A program made the translations under genes and the position numbers. Of a stretch of 64,000 bases of DNA, positions 39,158 to 47,593 are shown one piece after another (positions within the stretch are counted from its first letter, which is position 1; every line of letters begins with the position of its first letter). Origin of the DNA: Orbaceae bacterium BiB (lineage in GTDB: Bacteria; Pseudomonadota; Gammaproteobacteria; Enterobacterales; Orbaceae); the NCBI GenBank assembly GCA_036251205.1, contig CP133958.1, positions 1,302,001-1,366,000 on the forward strand, written 5' to 3'. Below the pieces are notes generated by a model, which had not been told where the DNA came from, made no database searches, and was given only the letters and a program-made list of their open reading frames with translations.

Positions 39158-41209
39158 ATGACGCAATTTATTATCGCAAATCCCCAAACTTGTGTTGGCT
39201 GCCACGCCTGTGAAGTCGCTTGTGTGTTTACCTATAATCAGGGAAAACATCCTGACCTTAGGGAACAGTTTCAACCAAGAATTAAAGTTCATAAAGTTAC
39301 TCAAGGCCGTAAAAAAGTTTACACGGCATTAGCCTGTCGCCAATGTGAAAATGCCCCTTGTGTAAGATCCTGTCCAGTAAAAGCTCTCACTCAGGGAGAG
39401 GAAAAGGTTTATTTAAATAAATCCCTCTGTATTGGTTGTAAAGCCTGTGTACTATCCTGTCCATTTGGCGCTATTCGTATGGTGGATGAATCGGTTGAAG
39501 GTTCACTCAATATAGGCAATAGTGAAAGTGTCTTTAACACCATTGTCGCTCATAAATGTGATCTGTGTGAAGGGCGACGCGCAAGCCCTGCTTGCCAAGC
39601 CGCTTGTCCTACTGGTTCAATTAAACTGGTCAGTTTGGAAAAACTACATCAACAGCGAACGCAGAAACAGCGACAAACAGCTTTTAGTACCACACAAGAT
39701 CGTCAGATCACTCATAAACAAGTCTCCCCCTTTACCAGTGAAGAGACTCCATTTGCAAGATTAATTTCAATTCCTCGTCTTGATGCAGAAAAAACACCAA
39801 TTGCAGAACGCAAGGTGACTTATAACGAAATTTATCGCAGTTTTACTAAAGCACAAACGCAACAACAAGCAGCAAGATGTTTTAGTTGTGGTCCAAATTC
39901 TATTTGTGAGTGGACATGCCCATTACATAATCGGATTCCCCATTGGATTAAGCTGGCTAAAGAAGGAAAGATCATCGAGGCGGCTCGCTTATCAAATAGC
40001 ACTAATAGTTTACCGGAGATCACTGGTCGCGTCTGTCCACAAGATAGATTATGTGAAGGTTCTTGTACACTAAAAAACGAAGGTGATGCCGTTACTATTG
40101 GTAATATTGAGCGTTATGTGACAGAAACAGCCTTCACAATGGGATGGCGCCCTGATTTATCGAATATTGAGCCCGTTGGAAAACGTGTCGCAGTTATTGG
40201 CGCCGGTCCTGCTGGCCTTGCTTGTGCTGATGTATTAGTCAGAAACGGAATTACTCCTGTTGTATTTGACCGACATCCTGAAATTGGTGGAATGCTCACA
40301 TTTGGTATTCCCTCTTTCAAGCTAGAAAAAGAGATTATGATCCGTCGTCGTGAAATTTTCACTGAAATGGGTATAGAGTTTCGTCTTAATAGCGAAATCG
40401 GCAAAGATATTGAAATGGCTGATTTACTTAATGAATATGATGCTATTTTTGTTGGCGTAGGTACTTATGAATCCATGAAAGCCAAGCTAGATAACGAGGA
40501 TGCTCATGGCGTTTATCAGGCTTTACCGTTTTTAACCGCCAATACAAAACAAGTCATGGGATTAACACAATTAGTACATGAACCCTACATCGATACCAAA
40601 GATAAGCGTGTCGTCGTACTTGGTGGAGGCGATACCGCGATGGATTGTTTACGAACTGCGATTCGCCAAGGTGCAAAAAGTGCCACTTGTGCCTATCGTC
40701 GTGATGAAAATAATATGCCAGGTTCAAAAAAAGAGGTCAAAAATGCCCGTGAGGAAGGGGCTGAATTTATGTTTATGATGCAACCGATAAAAATAGAAGT
40801 CGATGACAACAACCAAGTCATTGGCATTCGGATGGTCAAAACAGAACTCGGTCAACCTGATGCTAAAGGGCGCCGCAGTCCTCAAGCTATAGAAGGTTCA
40901 GAGTTTGTACTGGAGGCTGATATCGTCATTGTTGCCTTTGGATTCTTACCTCACGATATTTCGTGGTTGCGTGCCGAAGGGATTCAATTGACCCGCCGCG
41001 GTACAATTTCAGCCATTCCTATCACTTATCAAAAACTAGCCTGCCAAACGGACAATCCCAAAATCTTTGCGGGTGGTGATATCGTGCGCGGTGCAGATCT
41101 CGTCGTTACAGCCATTTCAGATGGACGAATGGCTGCAAAAAGTATGATGAACTATTTGGGTGTATCTACTATGACTCACGACAGCCAAATAATGGAGAAA
41201 GTATCATGA
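39158..41209 (+). CDS. aegA: AegA-like iron-sulfur/flavin oxidoreductase
   Basis: 683 residues from ATG 39158 (ribosome site TTGGAGC). N-terminal ferredoxin part with 4Fe-4S motifs starting C12-x2-C15-x2-C18-x3-C22 and further sets to about residue 165; C-terminal part like the glutamate synthase small subunit, with FSCGPNSICEWTCP, FAD loop GAGPAGLACADVL and NADPH-type loop LGGGDTAMDC. E. coli AegA (659 residues) and its paralogue YgfT have this plan and have been tied to formate-dependent urate breakdown. Here it overlaps the hydN-like gene by 4 bases and precedes fdhF, so it probably passes electrons between formate and a pyridine nucleotide or another acceptor (inference). Confidence 0.88.
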   Translation: MTQFIIANPQTCVGCHACEVACVFTYNQGKHPDLREQFQPRIKVHKVTQGRKKVYTALACRQCENAPCVRSCPVKALTQGEEKVYLNKSLCIGCKACVLSCPFGAIRMVDESVEGSLNIGNSESVFNTIVAHKCDLCEGRRASPACQAACPTGSIKLVSLEKLHQQRTQKQRQTAFSTTQDRQITHKQVSPFTSEETPFARLISIPRLDAEKTPIAERKVTYNEIYRSFTKAQTQQQAARCFSCGPNSICEWTCPLHNRIPHWIKLAKEGKIIEAARLSNSTNSLPEITGRVCPQDRLCEGSCTLKNEGDAVTIGNIERYVTETAFTMGWRPDLSNIEPVGKRVAVIGAGPAGLACADVLVRNGITPVVFDRHPEIGGMLTFGIPSFKLEKEIMIRRREIFTEMGIEFRLNSEIGKDIEMADLLNEYDAIFVGVGTYESMKAKLDNEDAHGVYQALPFLTANTKQVMGLTQLVHEPYIDTKDKRVVVLGGGDTAMDCLRTAIRQGAKSATCAYRRDENNMPGSKKEVKNAREEGAEFMFMMQPIKIEVDDNNQVIGIRMVKTELGQPDAKGRRSPQAIEGSEFVLEADIVIVAFGFLPHDISWLRAEGIQLTRRGTISAIPITYQKLACQTDNPKIFAGGDIVRGADLVVTAISDGRMAAKSMMNYLGVSTMTHDSQIMEKVS

Positions 41210-41742
41210 CAAATCGTTTTATTGTTGCAGATGCCAACAAATGTATTGGCTGTAAAACTTGTGAAATCGCCTGTGTAATGTCTCATACCAATGATATCGG
41301 TATGTCAGCAGATAATTTTAATCCTCGTTTGCGGGTCATTAAGGGTCAGCATATTACGATTCCTGTGATGTGTCGACAGTGTGATAATGCGCCATGTGCC
41401 AACGCTTGTCCTACGGATGCGATCATCCGTAAAGCAAACAGTATTCAGATTATTCAAGAGCGTTGTATTGGTTGTAAAACCTGCGTTATCGCCTGCCCAT
41501 TTGGAGCGATGACAGTTGTCACTCAAGAACTCGGATTTGATCAAGAACGCGGTATCGATAACTATCAAACTCAAGCGATCAAATGTGATTTATGTATTGA
41601 TAATCCAAATGGCCCAGCATGTGTCTCTGTTTGCCCAACCAATACATTAACACTAGTTGAGCCAAAAACTATCGATAAAATGATTCAAGAAAAACAGAAA
41701 CGTACTGCATTAGACGAGATCAATATTTTTGTTCAACTATAA
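41206..41742 (+). CDS. hydN: HydN-like four-cluster ferredoxin
   Basis: 178 residues (E. coli HydN 175) with four 4Fe-4S motifs: CIGCKTCEIAC, CRQCDNAPCANACP, CIGCKTCVIACP and CDLC…CVSVCP. HydN is the electron carrier associated with formate dehydrogenase H. Start ATGA overlaps the aegA stop. It probably relays electrons from FdhF to AegA, whose own N-terminus is a paralogous ferredoxin domain. Confidence 0.88.
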   Translation: MTNRFIVADANKCIGCKTCEIACVMSHTNDIGMSADNFNPRLRVIKGQHITIPVMCRQCDNAPCANACPTDAIIRKANSIQIIQERCIGCKTCVIACPFGAMTVVTQELGFDQERGIDNYQTQAIKCDLCIDNPNGPACVSVCPTNTLTLVEPKTIDKMIQEKQKRTALDEINIFVQL

Positions 41743-41823
41743 CAAGCGCCGCTAACGAATAAAAATAGATCCCCGTTAGCTATTATAGTGAATATCACAG
41801 CCGTATATATAGAGAGACAGATT

Positions 41824-43971
41824 ATGAAAAAAGTACTCACCGTTTGCCCATATTGTGCATCTGGTTGCAAAATTAATCTTGTAATAGAAGATAATAAAAT
41901 CATCAGCGCTGAAGGGGCTAATGGCGTCACTAATCAAGGGCAGCTTTGTTTAAAAGGTTATTATGGTTGGGATTTTTTAAATGATACCCAAATTTTAACT
42001 CCACGATTAAAGACCCCCATGATTCGTCGCCAAAAAGGCGGGGAATTTGAAGCCGTAAGTTGGGATGAGGCGATTGATTATGTTGCAGATCGTTTTGCAC
42101 AGATTAAGCAACAGAATGGTCCAGATGCCATAATGTTAACCGGATCATCTCGTGGTACCGGTAATGAAACAAATTATGTGATGCAAAAGTTTGCTCGGAC
42201 CGCAATTGGTACCAATAATATCGACTGTTGTGCTCGGGTTTGCCATGGGCCATCGGTTGCAGCGCTGCAAGTTACCTTAGGTAATGGAGCGATGAGTAAT
42301 TCAATTATTGAACTGGAAGATAGTAAATGCTTATTAATCTTTGGTTACAATGCTGCAGACTCTCATCCGATCGTGGCTAGACGGATTATTAAAGCTAAAG
42401 AAAAAGGTGCTAAAATTATTGTTTGTGACCCTCGCTATATTGAAACCGCCCGTATTGCAGATATCTGGCTGCCTCTAAAAAATGGTAGTAATATGGCACT
42501 GGTTAATGCCTTTTTAAACGTGTTAATTAATGAAAATCTCTATAATCAAGAGTATGTAGAGCGTTATACCGAAGGCTTTGATGAACTAAAAGCAGTGATT
42601 GATAAATACACGCCAGAATATGTCGAAGAGATTACAGGACTCACAGCCAAACAGATCCGTGAAGCCGCTTATATGTATGGAAAATCATCTGCTGCCACTA
42701 TTTTATGGGGTATGGGAGTGACCCAATGGGGGCAAAGTACAGACGTAATTAAAGGCTTATCAAGTATGGCTCTAATTACGGGTAATTTAGGTCGCCCTAA
42801 TGTTGGCGTAGGCCCAGTACGGGGGCAAAACAATGTGCAAGGTGCTTGCGATATGGGGGCAACCCCAAAAGATTATCCGGGCTATCAAAAAGTTGCTGAT
42901 ATGGCAGTTCGTCAAAAATTTGCTAAAGCATGGCAAGTAAAAGAACTACCAGAAAAACCAGGTTATACCATTACTGAAGTTCCTCATCATATTCTAGATG
43001 GAAAAATCAAAGCTTATTACATTATGGGAGAAGATCCGCTACAGACAGATCCTGAATTATCGACTATGCGAGAAGCAATTAAAAATCTCGATTTTTTGGT
43101 GGTACAAGATATTTTTATGACCAAAACAGCAGCCGAAGCCGATGTCATTTTACCTGCAACGTCATGGGGTGAACATGAAGGCATTTACTCAAGTGCTGAT
43201 CGTGGATTCCAACATTTTGAAAAAGCGATAGAACCAACTGGTAATGTGAAAGTTGACTGGGAAATTATCAGTCTACTATCAACTAAACTGGGTTATCCAA
43301 TGCACTATAACAATACCCAAGAAATTTGGGATGAGTTACGCATGCTTTGCGATCAATATAAAGGCGCTACTTATCAAAAAATGGCCGGGCTAGGCTATGT
43401 ACAGTGGCCGTGTCCAGACGAAGATCATCCAGGCTCACCTTATTTGTATAAAGGGAATAAATTCGATCGGCCGAATGGAAAAGGTTTATTAATGAGTGCT
43501 GATTGGATACCGCCTAAAGAGCAATTGTGTGATGATTATCCAATGGTACTTTGCACTGTCAGAGAAGTAGGTCATTATTCTTGCCGTTCAATGACGGGAA
43601 ATTGTCGCCCTCTACAAGCGTTAGCTGATGAACCGGGTAATGTACAAATTCACCCTGAAGATGCAATGCGCTTGGGTATTGAACATGAAGCGTTAGTGTA
43701 TGTGGAATCTCGACGAGGTAAAGTGATTACTCGGGCAGATGTGACCCCTAGAGCAAATAAAGGGGCAGTATATATGACTTATCAATGGTGGATCGGCGCA
43801 TGTAACGAATTGACTCTTGATCATCTAGATCCAGTATCCCGTACTCCTGAATATAAACATTCGGCAGTCAAGGTCAGTAAAATTGACAACCAACAATGGG
43901 CTGAACAACGGGTACAAAAGCTATATACTGAATTAAAAGATAGACTTAAACAGACGGCGAAAGTCGCATAA
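41824..43971 (+). CDS. fdhF: Formate dehydrogenase H, cysteine form
   Basis: Molybdopterin enzyme oxidising formate to CO2. From ATG 41824 it has 715 residues, the same length as E. coli FdhF, and is collinear: VCPYCASGCK binds the 4Fe-4S cluster at the start; GSSRGTGNETNYVMQKF and YQWWIGACNEL are conserved. The active-site residue 140, selenocysteine (UGA) in E. coli, is Cys here (codon TGC at 42241-42243, in CCARVCHGPS), so no selenium machinery is needed. No hydrogenase genes are nearby, so this is not a formate-hydrogen-lyase operon. Confidence 0.95.
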   Translation: MKKVLTVCPYCASGCKINLVIEDNKIISAEGANGVTNQGQLCLKGYYGWDFLNDTQILTPRLKTPMIRRQKGGEFEAVSWDEAIDYVADRFAQIKQQNGPDAIMLTGSSRGTGNETNYVMQKFARTAIGTNNIDCCARVCHGPSVAALQVTLGNGAMSNSIIELEDSKCLLIFGYNAADSHPIVARRIIKAKEKGAKIIVCDPRYIETARIADIWLPLKNGSNMALVNAFLNVLINENLYNQEYVERYTEGFDELKAVIDKYTPEYVEEITGLTAKQIREAAYMYGKSSAATILWGMGVTQWGQSTDVIKGLSSMALITGNLGRPNVGVGPVRGQNNVQGACDMGATPKDYPGYQKVADMAVRQKFAKAWQVKELPEKPGYTITEVPHHILDGKIKAYYIMGEDPLQTDPELSTMREAIKNLDFLVVQDIFMTKTAAEADVILPATSWGEHEGIYSSADRGFQHFEKAIEPTGNVKVDWEIISLLSTKLGYPMHYNNTQEIWDELRMLCDQYKGATYQKMAGLGYVQWPCPDEDHPGSPYLYKGNKFDRPNGKGLLMSADWIPPKEQLCDDYPMVLCTVREVGHYSCRSMTGNCRPLQALADEPGNVQIHPEDAMRLGIEHEALVYVESRRGKVITRADVTPRANKGAVYMTYQWWIGACNELTLDHLDPVSRTPEYKHSAVKVSKIDNQQWAEQRVQKLYTELKDRLKQTAKVA

Positions 43972-43974
43972 ACC

Positions 43975-44000
43975 AATGCACCTTATTTAAGGGTGCCATT
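43975..44000. terminator. Hairpin between fdhF and the GNAT gene
   Basis: AATGCACCTT (43975-43984) against AAGGGTGCCATT (43989-44000), a stem with small bulges between convergent operons; no U tract. Confidence 0.45.
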
Positions 44001-44079
44001 GATTAGAATCAATTGAGTCGTCGTCTTAATCTTCGTTATAATTTTGCTGGAAAGTGTTATTATAGTGAAAAAATTGGTT

Positions 44080-44532
44080 TTATTGATAACGTAAATGTAA
44101 CAATGGAAACGGATTACCTTGTGAATCCGTTTCACTTCTACCGATACTCTGAAATCCCTGTTTCTGATAAAACGCCAGTGCTTGTGGATTTTGTTCATTA
44201 ACATCTAAAAAGATCTCACGAGAACGTTGTTTCGCAAAATTAATAAGTTGCTGCCCATAACCTTTTCTAAAATGGTTAGGTTCAATAAACAGCATCTCGA
44301 CTCTATTTTCATCAAAACCAATAAAACCGACAATTTCGGTCGATACCTCTAATACCCAAATTTCAACCAAATCAAGCCATTGGGCTTGAAGTTGTTGATA
44401 TAATAGAGCAATATCATTTTGTGTTAAAAAGCGATGTGTTGCACTAACTGAACCAGACCATAATTCAAGCAATATCGGATGCTCAGATTTTACTACTGGC
44501 CTAATTAAAATTGACTTACTGTTGCTTTTCAC
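44080..44532 (-). CDS. GNAT-family acetyltransferase
   Basis: 150 residues. Acetyl-CoA-binding motif A reads VEMLFIEPNHFRKGYGQQLINFA (R/Q-x-x-G-x-G variant RKGYGQ), and motif B is FLDVNEQNPQALAFYQKQGF. Similar to E. coli YjaB-type N-acetyltransferases; the substrate is not predictable. It overlaps the mltG 3' end by 17 bases, so it is translated from the alr-mltG transcript. Confidence 0.85.
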   Translation of the reverse strand: MKSNSKSILIRPVVKSEHPILLELWSGSVSATHRFLTQNDIALLYQQLQAQWLDLVEIWVLEVSTEIVGFIGFDENRVEMLFIEPNHFRKGYGQQLINFAKQRSREIFLDVNEQNPQALAFYQKQGFQSIGRSETDSQGNPFPLLHLRYQ

Positions 44533-45550
44533 GAATTAACCGCCAATATTCTGAGACTGCTTTTTGGTGCGCTTTATAATTAGTGGTAAAAACATGACCA
44601 CCTTGGGCATCTGCAACAAAATAGATATAATTAGTTTTATCTGGATGTGCTGCGGCCTCTAAAGAGGCTAAACTCGGCATAGCAATTGGCGTTGGCGGGA
44701 AACGCTTAATAATATAAGTATTATAAGGATTTGTCGCATCACGCAAATCTTTACTTAATAACTTACCCGTATAACGTTCCCCCATACCGTAAATCACTGT
44801 TGGGTCAGTTTGTAGTAACATTTTATATCTTAAACGATTAATAAATACCGATGCAACTTTTGCCCGTTCAGCATCAACACCCGTCTCTTTTTCAATAATG
44901 GATGCCATAATCAGCATTTCATAAGGTGTTTCATAAGGGAGATCATCATCGCGATTATCCCATATAGCCTGTAACGTTGTTTTCATCTTTTGATGAGCAC
45001 GTTCCAAAATTGCTAAATCCGAAGTCCCATTAGTATAGTTATACGTATCAGGGTATAGCCAACCTTCTAGTGAACCGTCAATATTCAATTTTTGTGCAAT
45101 TTCATCTAATGTAAGATCCATTAAAGTAGAAGAAATATTCGGGGCTTCTTGCAAGATTTTGAGCCAATCTTTCGCCGTTTTACCTTCCACAAATTGGACC
45201 GTTAATTGTACTTCTTTACCACCCACTAACAGTTGCAAAAACTGCTCAACCGTCATATCAGTTGCTAATGAATAAGTTCCCGCTTTAATACCTTGTAGTT
45301 CAGGATTAATTTTCATTAAATAAGGTAATAAGGAAGCATCTGCAATTAATTCTTCTTGCTCCATTTGTTTAGCTAAACTGGCAACAGAAGTTCCTCTTTT
45401 TAGAACAAAGGTCTGTTCTGGTGTTGAAAGATGTATCGTTTTCTGCGCAAAATTTTGTATATACCAATAACCAATACCTAAAGCAATCACGACTAAAAGA
45501 GAGCAGGTAACAATAAAATAAATCAGAGATTTTTTTTTCATAACTATCAT
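44516..45550 (-). CDS. mltG: Endolytic murein transglycosylase
   Basis: Membrane-anchored enzyme that cuts nascent glycan strands and sets their length. 344 residues (E. coli 340). One N-terminal membrane helix (LIYFIVTCSLLVVIALGIGYW), a LysM-like domain, and the YceG catalytic motif IIEKETGVDAERAKVASVFINRL with the catalytic Glu, then LQTDPTVIYG and NPYNTY. The start at 45550 shares a base with the alr stop (TAATG); ATG at 45541 is an alternative. pabC and tmk, its E. coli neighbours, are absent. Confidence 0.94.
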   Translation of the reverse strand: MIVMKKKSLIYFIVTCSLLVVIALGIGYWYIQNFAQKTIHLSTPEQTFVLKRGTSVASLAKQMEQEELIADASLLPYLMKINPELQGIKAGTYSLATDMTVEQFLQLLVGGKEVQLTVQFVEGKTAKDWLKILQEAPNISSTLMDLTLDEIAQKLNIDGSLEGWLYPDTYNYTNGTSDLAILERAHQKMKTTLQAIWDNRDDDLPYETPYEMLIMASIIEKETGVDAERAKVASVFINRLRYKMLLQTDPTVIYGMGERYTGKLLSKDLRDATNPYNTYIIKRFPPTPIAMPSLASLEAAAHPDKTNYIYFVADAQGGHVFTTNYKAHQKAVSEYWRLIREKQQ

Positions 45551-46665
45551 TAATCTACATACCGTAATTTAGCGCGCTCAGTTAAACGAGTCAAAAGTTC
45601 ATAGGCGCTCATACCTGAATGTGCAGCAATTTTTTCAACAGGTAATGCGGCATTCCCCCAGAAAATAACTTCATCACCCGCTTGGTCTGTTGCTTGTGGA
45701 CCTAAATCAACTAAAATCATATCCATTGCAACGCGACCAACAATTGGCACTAAACGATCGTTAATCCATACTGGCGTATCAGGCAAAATATCTCTCGGAT
45801 AACCATCACCATAGCCCATTGCAACAACAGCTAAACGTGTATCGTGCTTAGCTTGCCAAATTAATCCATAGCCCAATGATTCATCTTTTTTATGCTCTCG
45901 CACGGTGATAATTTCAGATTTAAAGGTCATCACTGATTTGAGTCCAAACTCAGCGGCAATCGCTTTATTTGCTTCACTATAACTAAAGGGAGAAACACCA
46001 TATAATGCAATGCCAGGACGAATAACGTCACGATGTGACATTGGCCATGCTAAAATACCGCCAGAAGCAGCAATCGATTGCTTACCAAGTAAAGATTGGT
46101 CATCAATCGAATTAATAAAGAGATCAAATGTAGCCATTTGATGGAGTGTTTGTGCAGAATTGAGCTCATCAGCACTACTAAAGTGACTAATAATATTAAT
46201 CGGTTTTTTTACACAGGCTAAATCTGCTAATTGTTGAAAATAGTCCTTGGCTTCCTCAGGCCTAAAACCTAAGCGATGCATACCTGAATCAAGTTTAAAC
46301 CACACATCGAGAGAGTTAACAGGTAAGGACATTTTCCGTAGTGTTTCAATTTGCTGAGCACAATGAATAACCGTTTGTAAATTATAATCGACTAATTGTG
46401 ATGGACAATCATGAAGAAACAGCCCCTCTAATATCAATATTGGGAACTGCACACCAATTTTGCGCAGTTCAATCCCCTCTTCTAATCGAGCGACACCAAA
46501 ATAATCGACAACCCGATCTAGGATCGTGGCAATTTTATTTTTACCGTGCGAGTAGGCATTGGCTTTAACTATAGCCATAATTTGGCTAGTTGGACTTAGC
46601 TGCCTAAACAAATTTACATTGTGTAATAACGCACTAACACTGACTTCTATAGTCGCAATTGACAT
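45550..46665 (-). CDS. alr: Alanine racemase
   Basis: PLP enzyme that makes D-alanine for peptidoglycan. 371 residues. The PLP lysine lies in IVKANAYSHGK (about residue 34); the usual motif reads AVVKADAYGHG, so Gly is replaced by Ser here. The second-domain catalytic Tyr region is present (VAMGYGDGYPR), as are RPGIALYGVSPF and the AMDMILVD strand. Next to mltG, linking wall precursor supply and glycan trimming in one operon. Confidence 0.95.
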   Translation of the reverse strand: MSIATIEVSVSALLHNVNLFRQLSPTSQIMAIVKANAYSHGKNKIATILDRVVDYFGVARLEEGIELRKIGVQFPILILEGLFLHDCPSQLVDYNLQTVIHCAQQIETLRKMSLPVNSLDVWFKLDSGMHRLGFRPEEAKDYFQQLADLACVKKPINIISHFSSADELNSAQTLHQMATFDLFINSIDDQSLLGKQSIAASGGILAWPMSHRDVIRPGIALYGVSPFSYSEANKAIAAEFGLKSVMTFKSEIITVREHKKDESLGYGLIWQAKHDTRLAVVAMGYGDGYPRDILPDTPVWINDRLVPIVGRVAMDMILVDLGPQATDQAGDEVIFWGNAALPVEKIAAHSGMSAYELLTRLTERAKLRYVD

Positions 46666-46692
46666 ATTCTTCTCTTTTCTTCAACTTCTTGC

Positions 46693-47376
46693 TTAATTTA
46701 GTTTTTTTGTACCACGCGATGTGGCTTCTGAGCGTTCACATCGATTAATGTTTCGAGTCATCATAATAATAACGATAAATATCAATAATAAACATATCGC
46801 TACATAAGCTAATGCATTATTGACATACAGATTTAGGTAATAAGCTAATACAAAAATTAAGACTAGTCCTATACCATATAGTACCGATAAAGCGATACTT
46901 TTTAATACTCCCGATAGATATCCCACCAATAATATTGCACAAATCGCTACAGCAATAAAATAAGCAAGATTAATCACCCAATAACTCGCTAAAACTAACT
47001 CAATTAAATAAAATAACACCAGACCAATTGCAACAATAAAATAATTAACTAAGCTTAATTGGGATTTCTTAAATAGATCAATCAGTAATAACCATAAAAA
47101 TGCTAAAGCTAACGTTAAATAACTGCTGTTTAAAGTATCAATAACGAATCGATAATTATCCACTTTATTTATTACGCTTGTATCAGGCGTTGTACCCTGC
47201 ACAGCATCAACTATTTTATTGGCATAATCAATAGCTTGAGACTGCAAATCAATAAAATAATTATTATCTAGCGTAGATATCGCATACTGCTGCATAAAGT
47301 AGATAGGTATTTGAGCTAATGCGATCAAAATAATGATGCCAAGTATTTTCCAAAAGACTGCAATTCTATTTTCCAC
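46693..47376 (-). CDS. Truncated CreD-like membrane protein
   Basis: 227 residues, starting with GTG 47376 (ribosome site AGGAA, no usable ATG). One N-terminal membrane helix, a short periplasmic loop (about 30-80), then five or six helices. The stretch from FLWLLLIDLFKK through NYFIVAIGLVLFYLIELVLA to the end resembles the C-terminal half of CreD, an inner-membrane protein of about 450 residues; most of CreD's periplasmic domain is missing. The C-terminal tail CERSEATSRGTKK looks repeat-derived. It lies 27 bases upstream of alr. Function unknown. Confidence 0.6.
   Translation of the reverse strand: MENRIAVFWKILGIIILIALAQIPIYFMQQYAISTLDNNYFIDLQSQAIDYANKIVDAVQGTTPDTSVINKVDNYRFVIDTLNSSYLTLALAFLWLLLIDLFKKSQLSLVNYFIVAIGLVLFYLIELVLASYWVINLAYFIAVAICAILLVGYLSGVLKSIALSVLYGIGLVLIFVLAYYLNLYVNNALAYVAICLLLIFIVIIMMTRNINRCERSEATSRGTKKLN
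46715..46740. repeat. REP-like segment encoding the CERSEATS tail
   Basis: CGATGTGGCTTCTGAGCG followed by TTCACA. Translated tails such as CERSEA(I/T)S are frequent where genes run into dispersed palindromic repeats. Only one copy is seen here, so the repeat nature is inferred from that recurring pattern. Confidence 0.4.
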
Positions 47377-47593
47377 GATGCTTATTCCTATTATTATGTT
47401 CAGTGGTTTAAAATTCTGTACCTAACTATCTTTTATAGTATAGAGTTTTTATAGTATAGGGCAAAAAATAAAAATAATGATTTGTTTTATGACAAAGAAC
47501 TAGTTACCTATTTTAATTTTTGTTTTTAATAATGACAAACGAATTTGCAAGTATTATATTTGTATCTTTAATAACAATTATAAGGTATTTATC

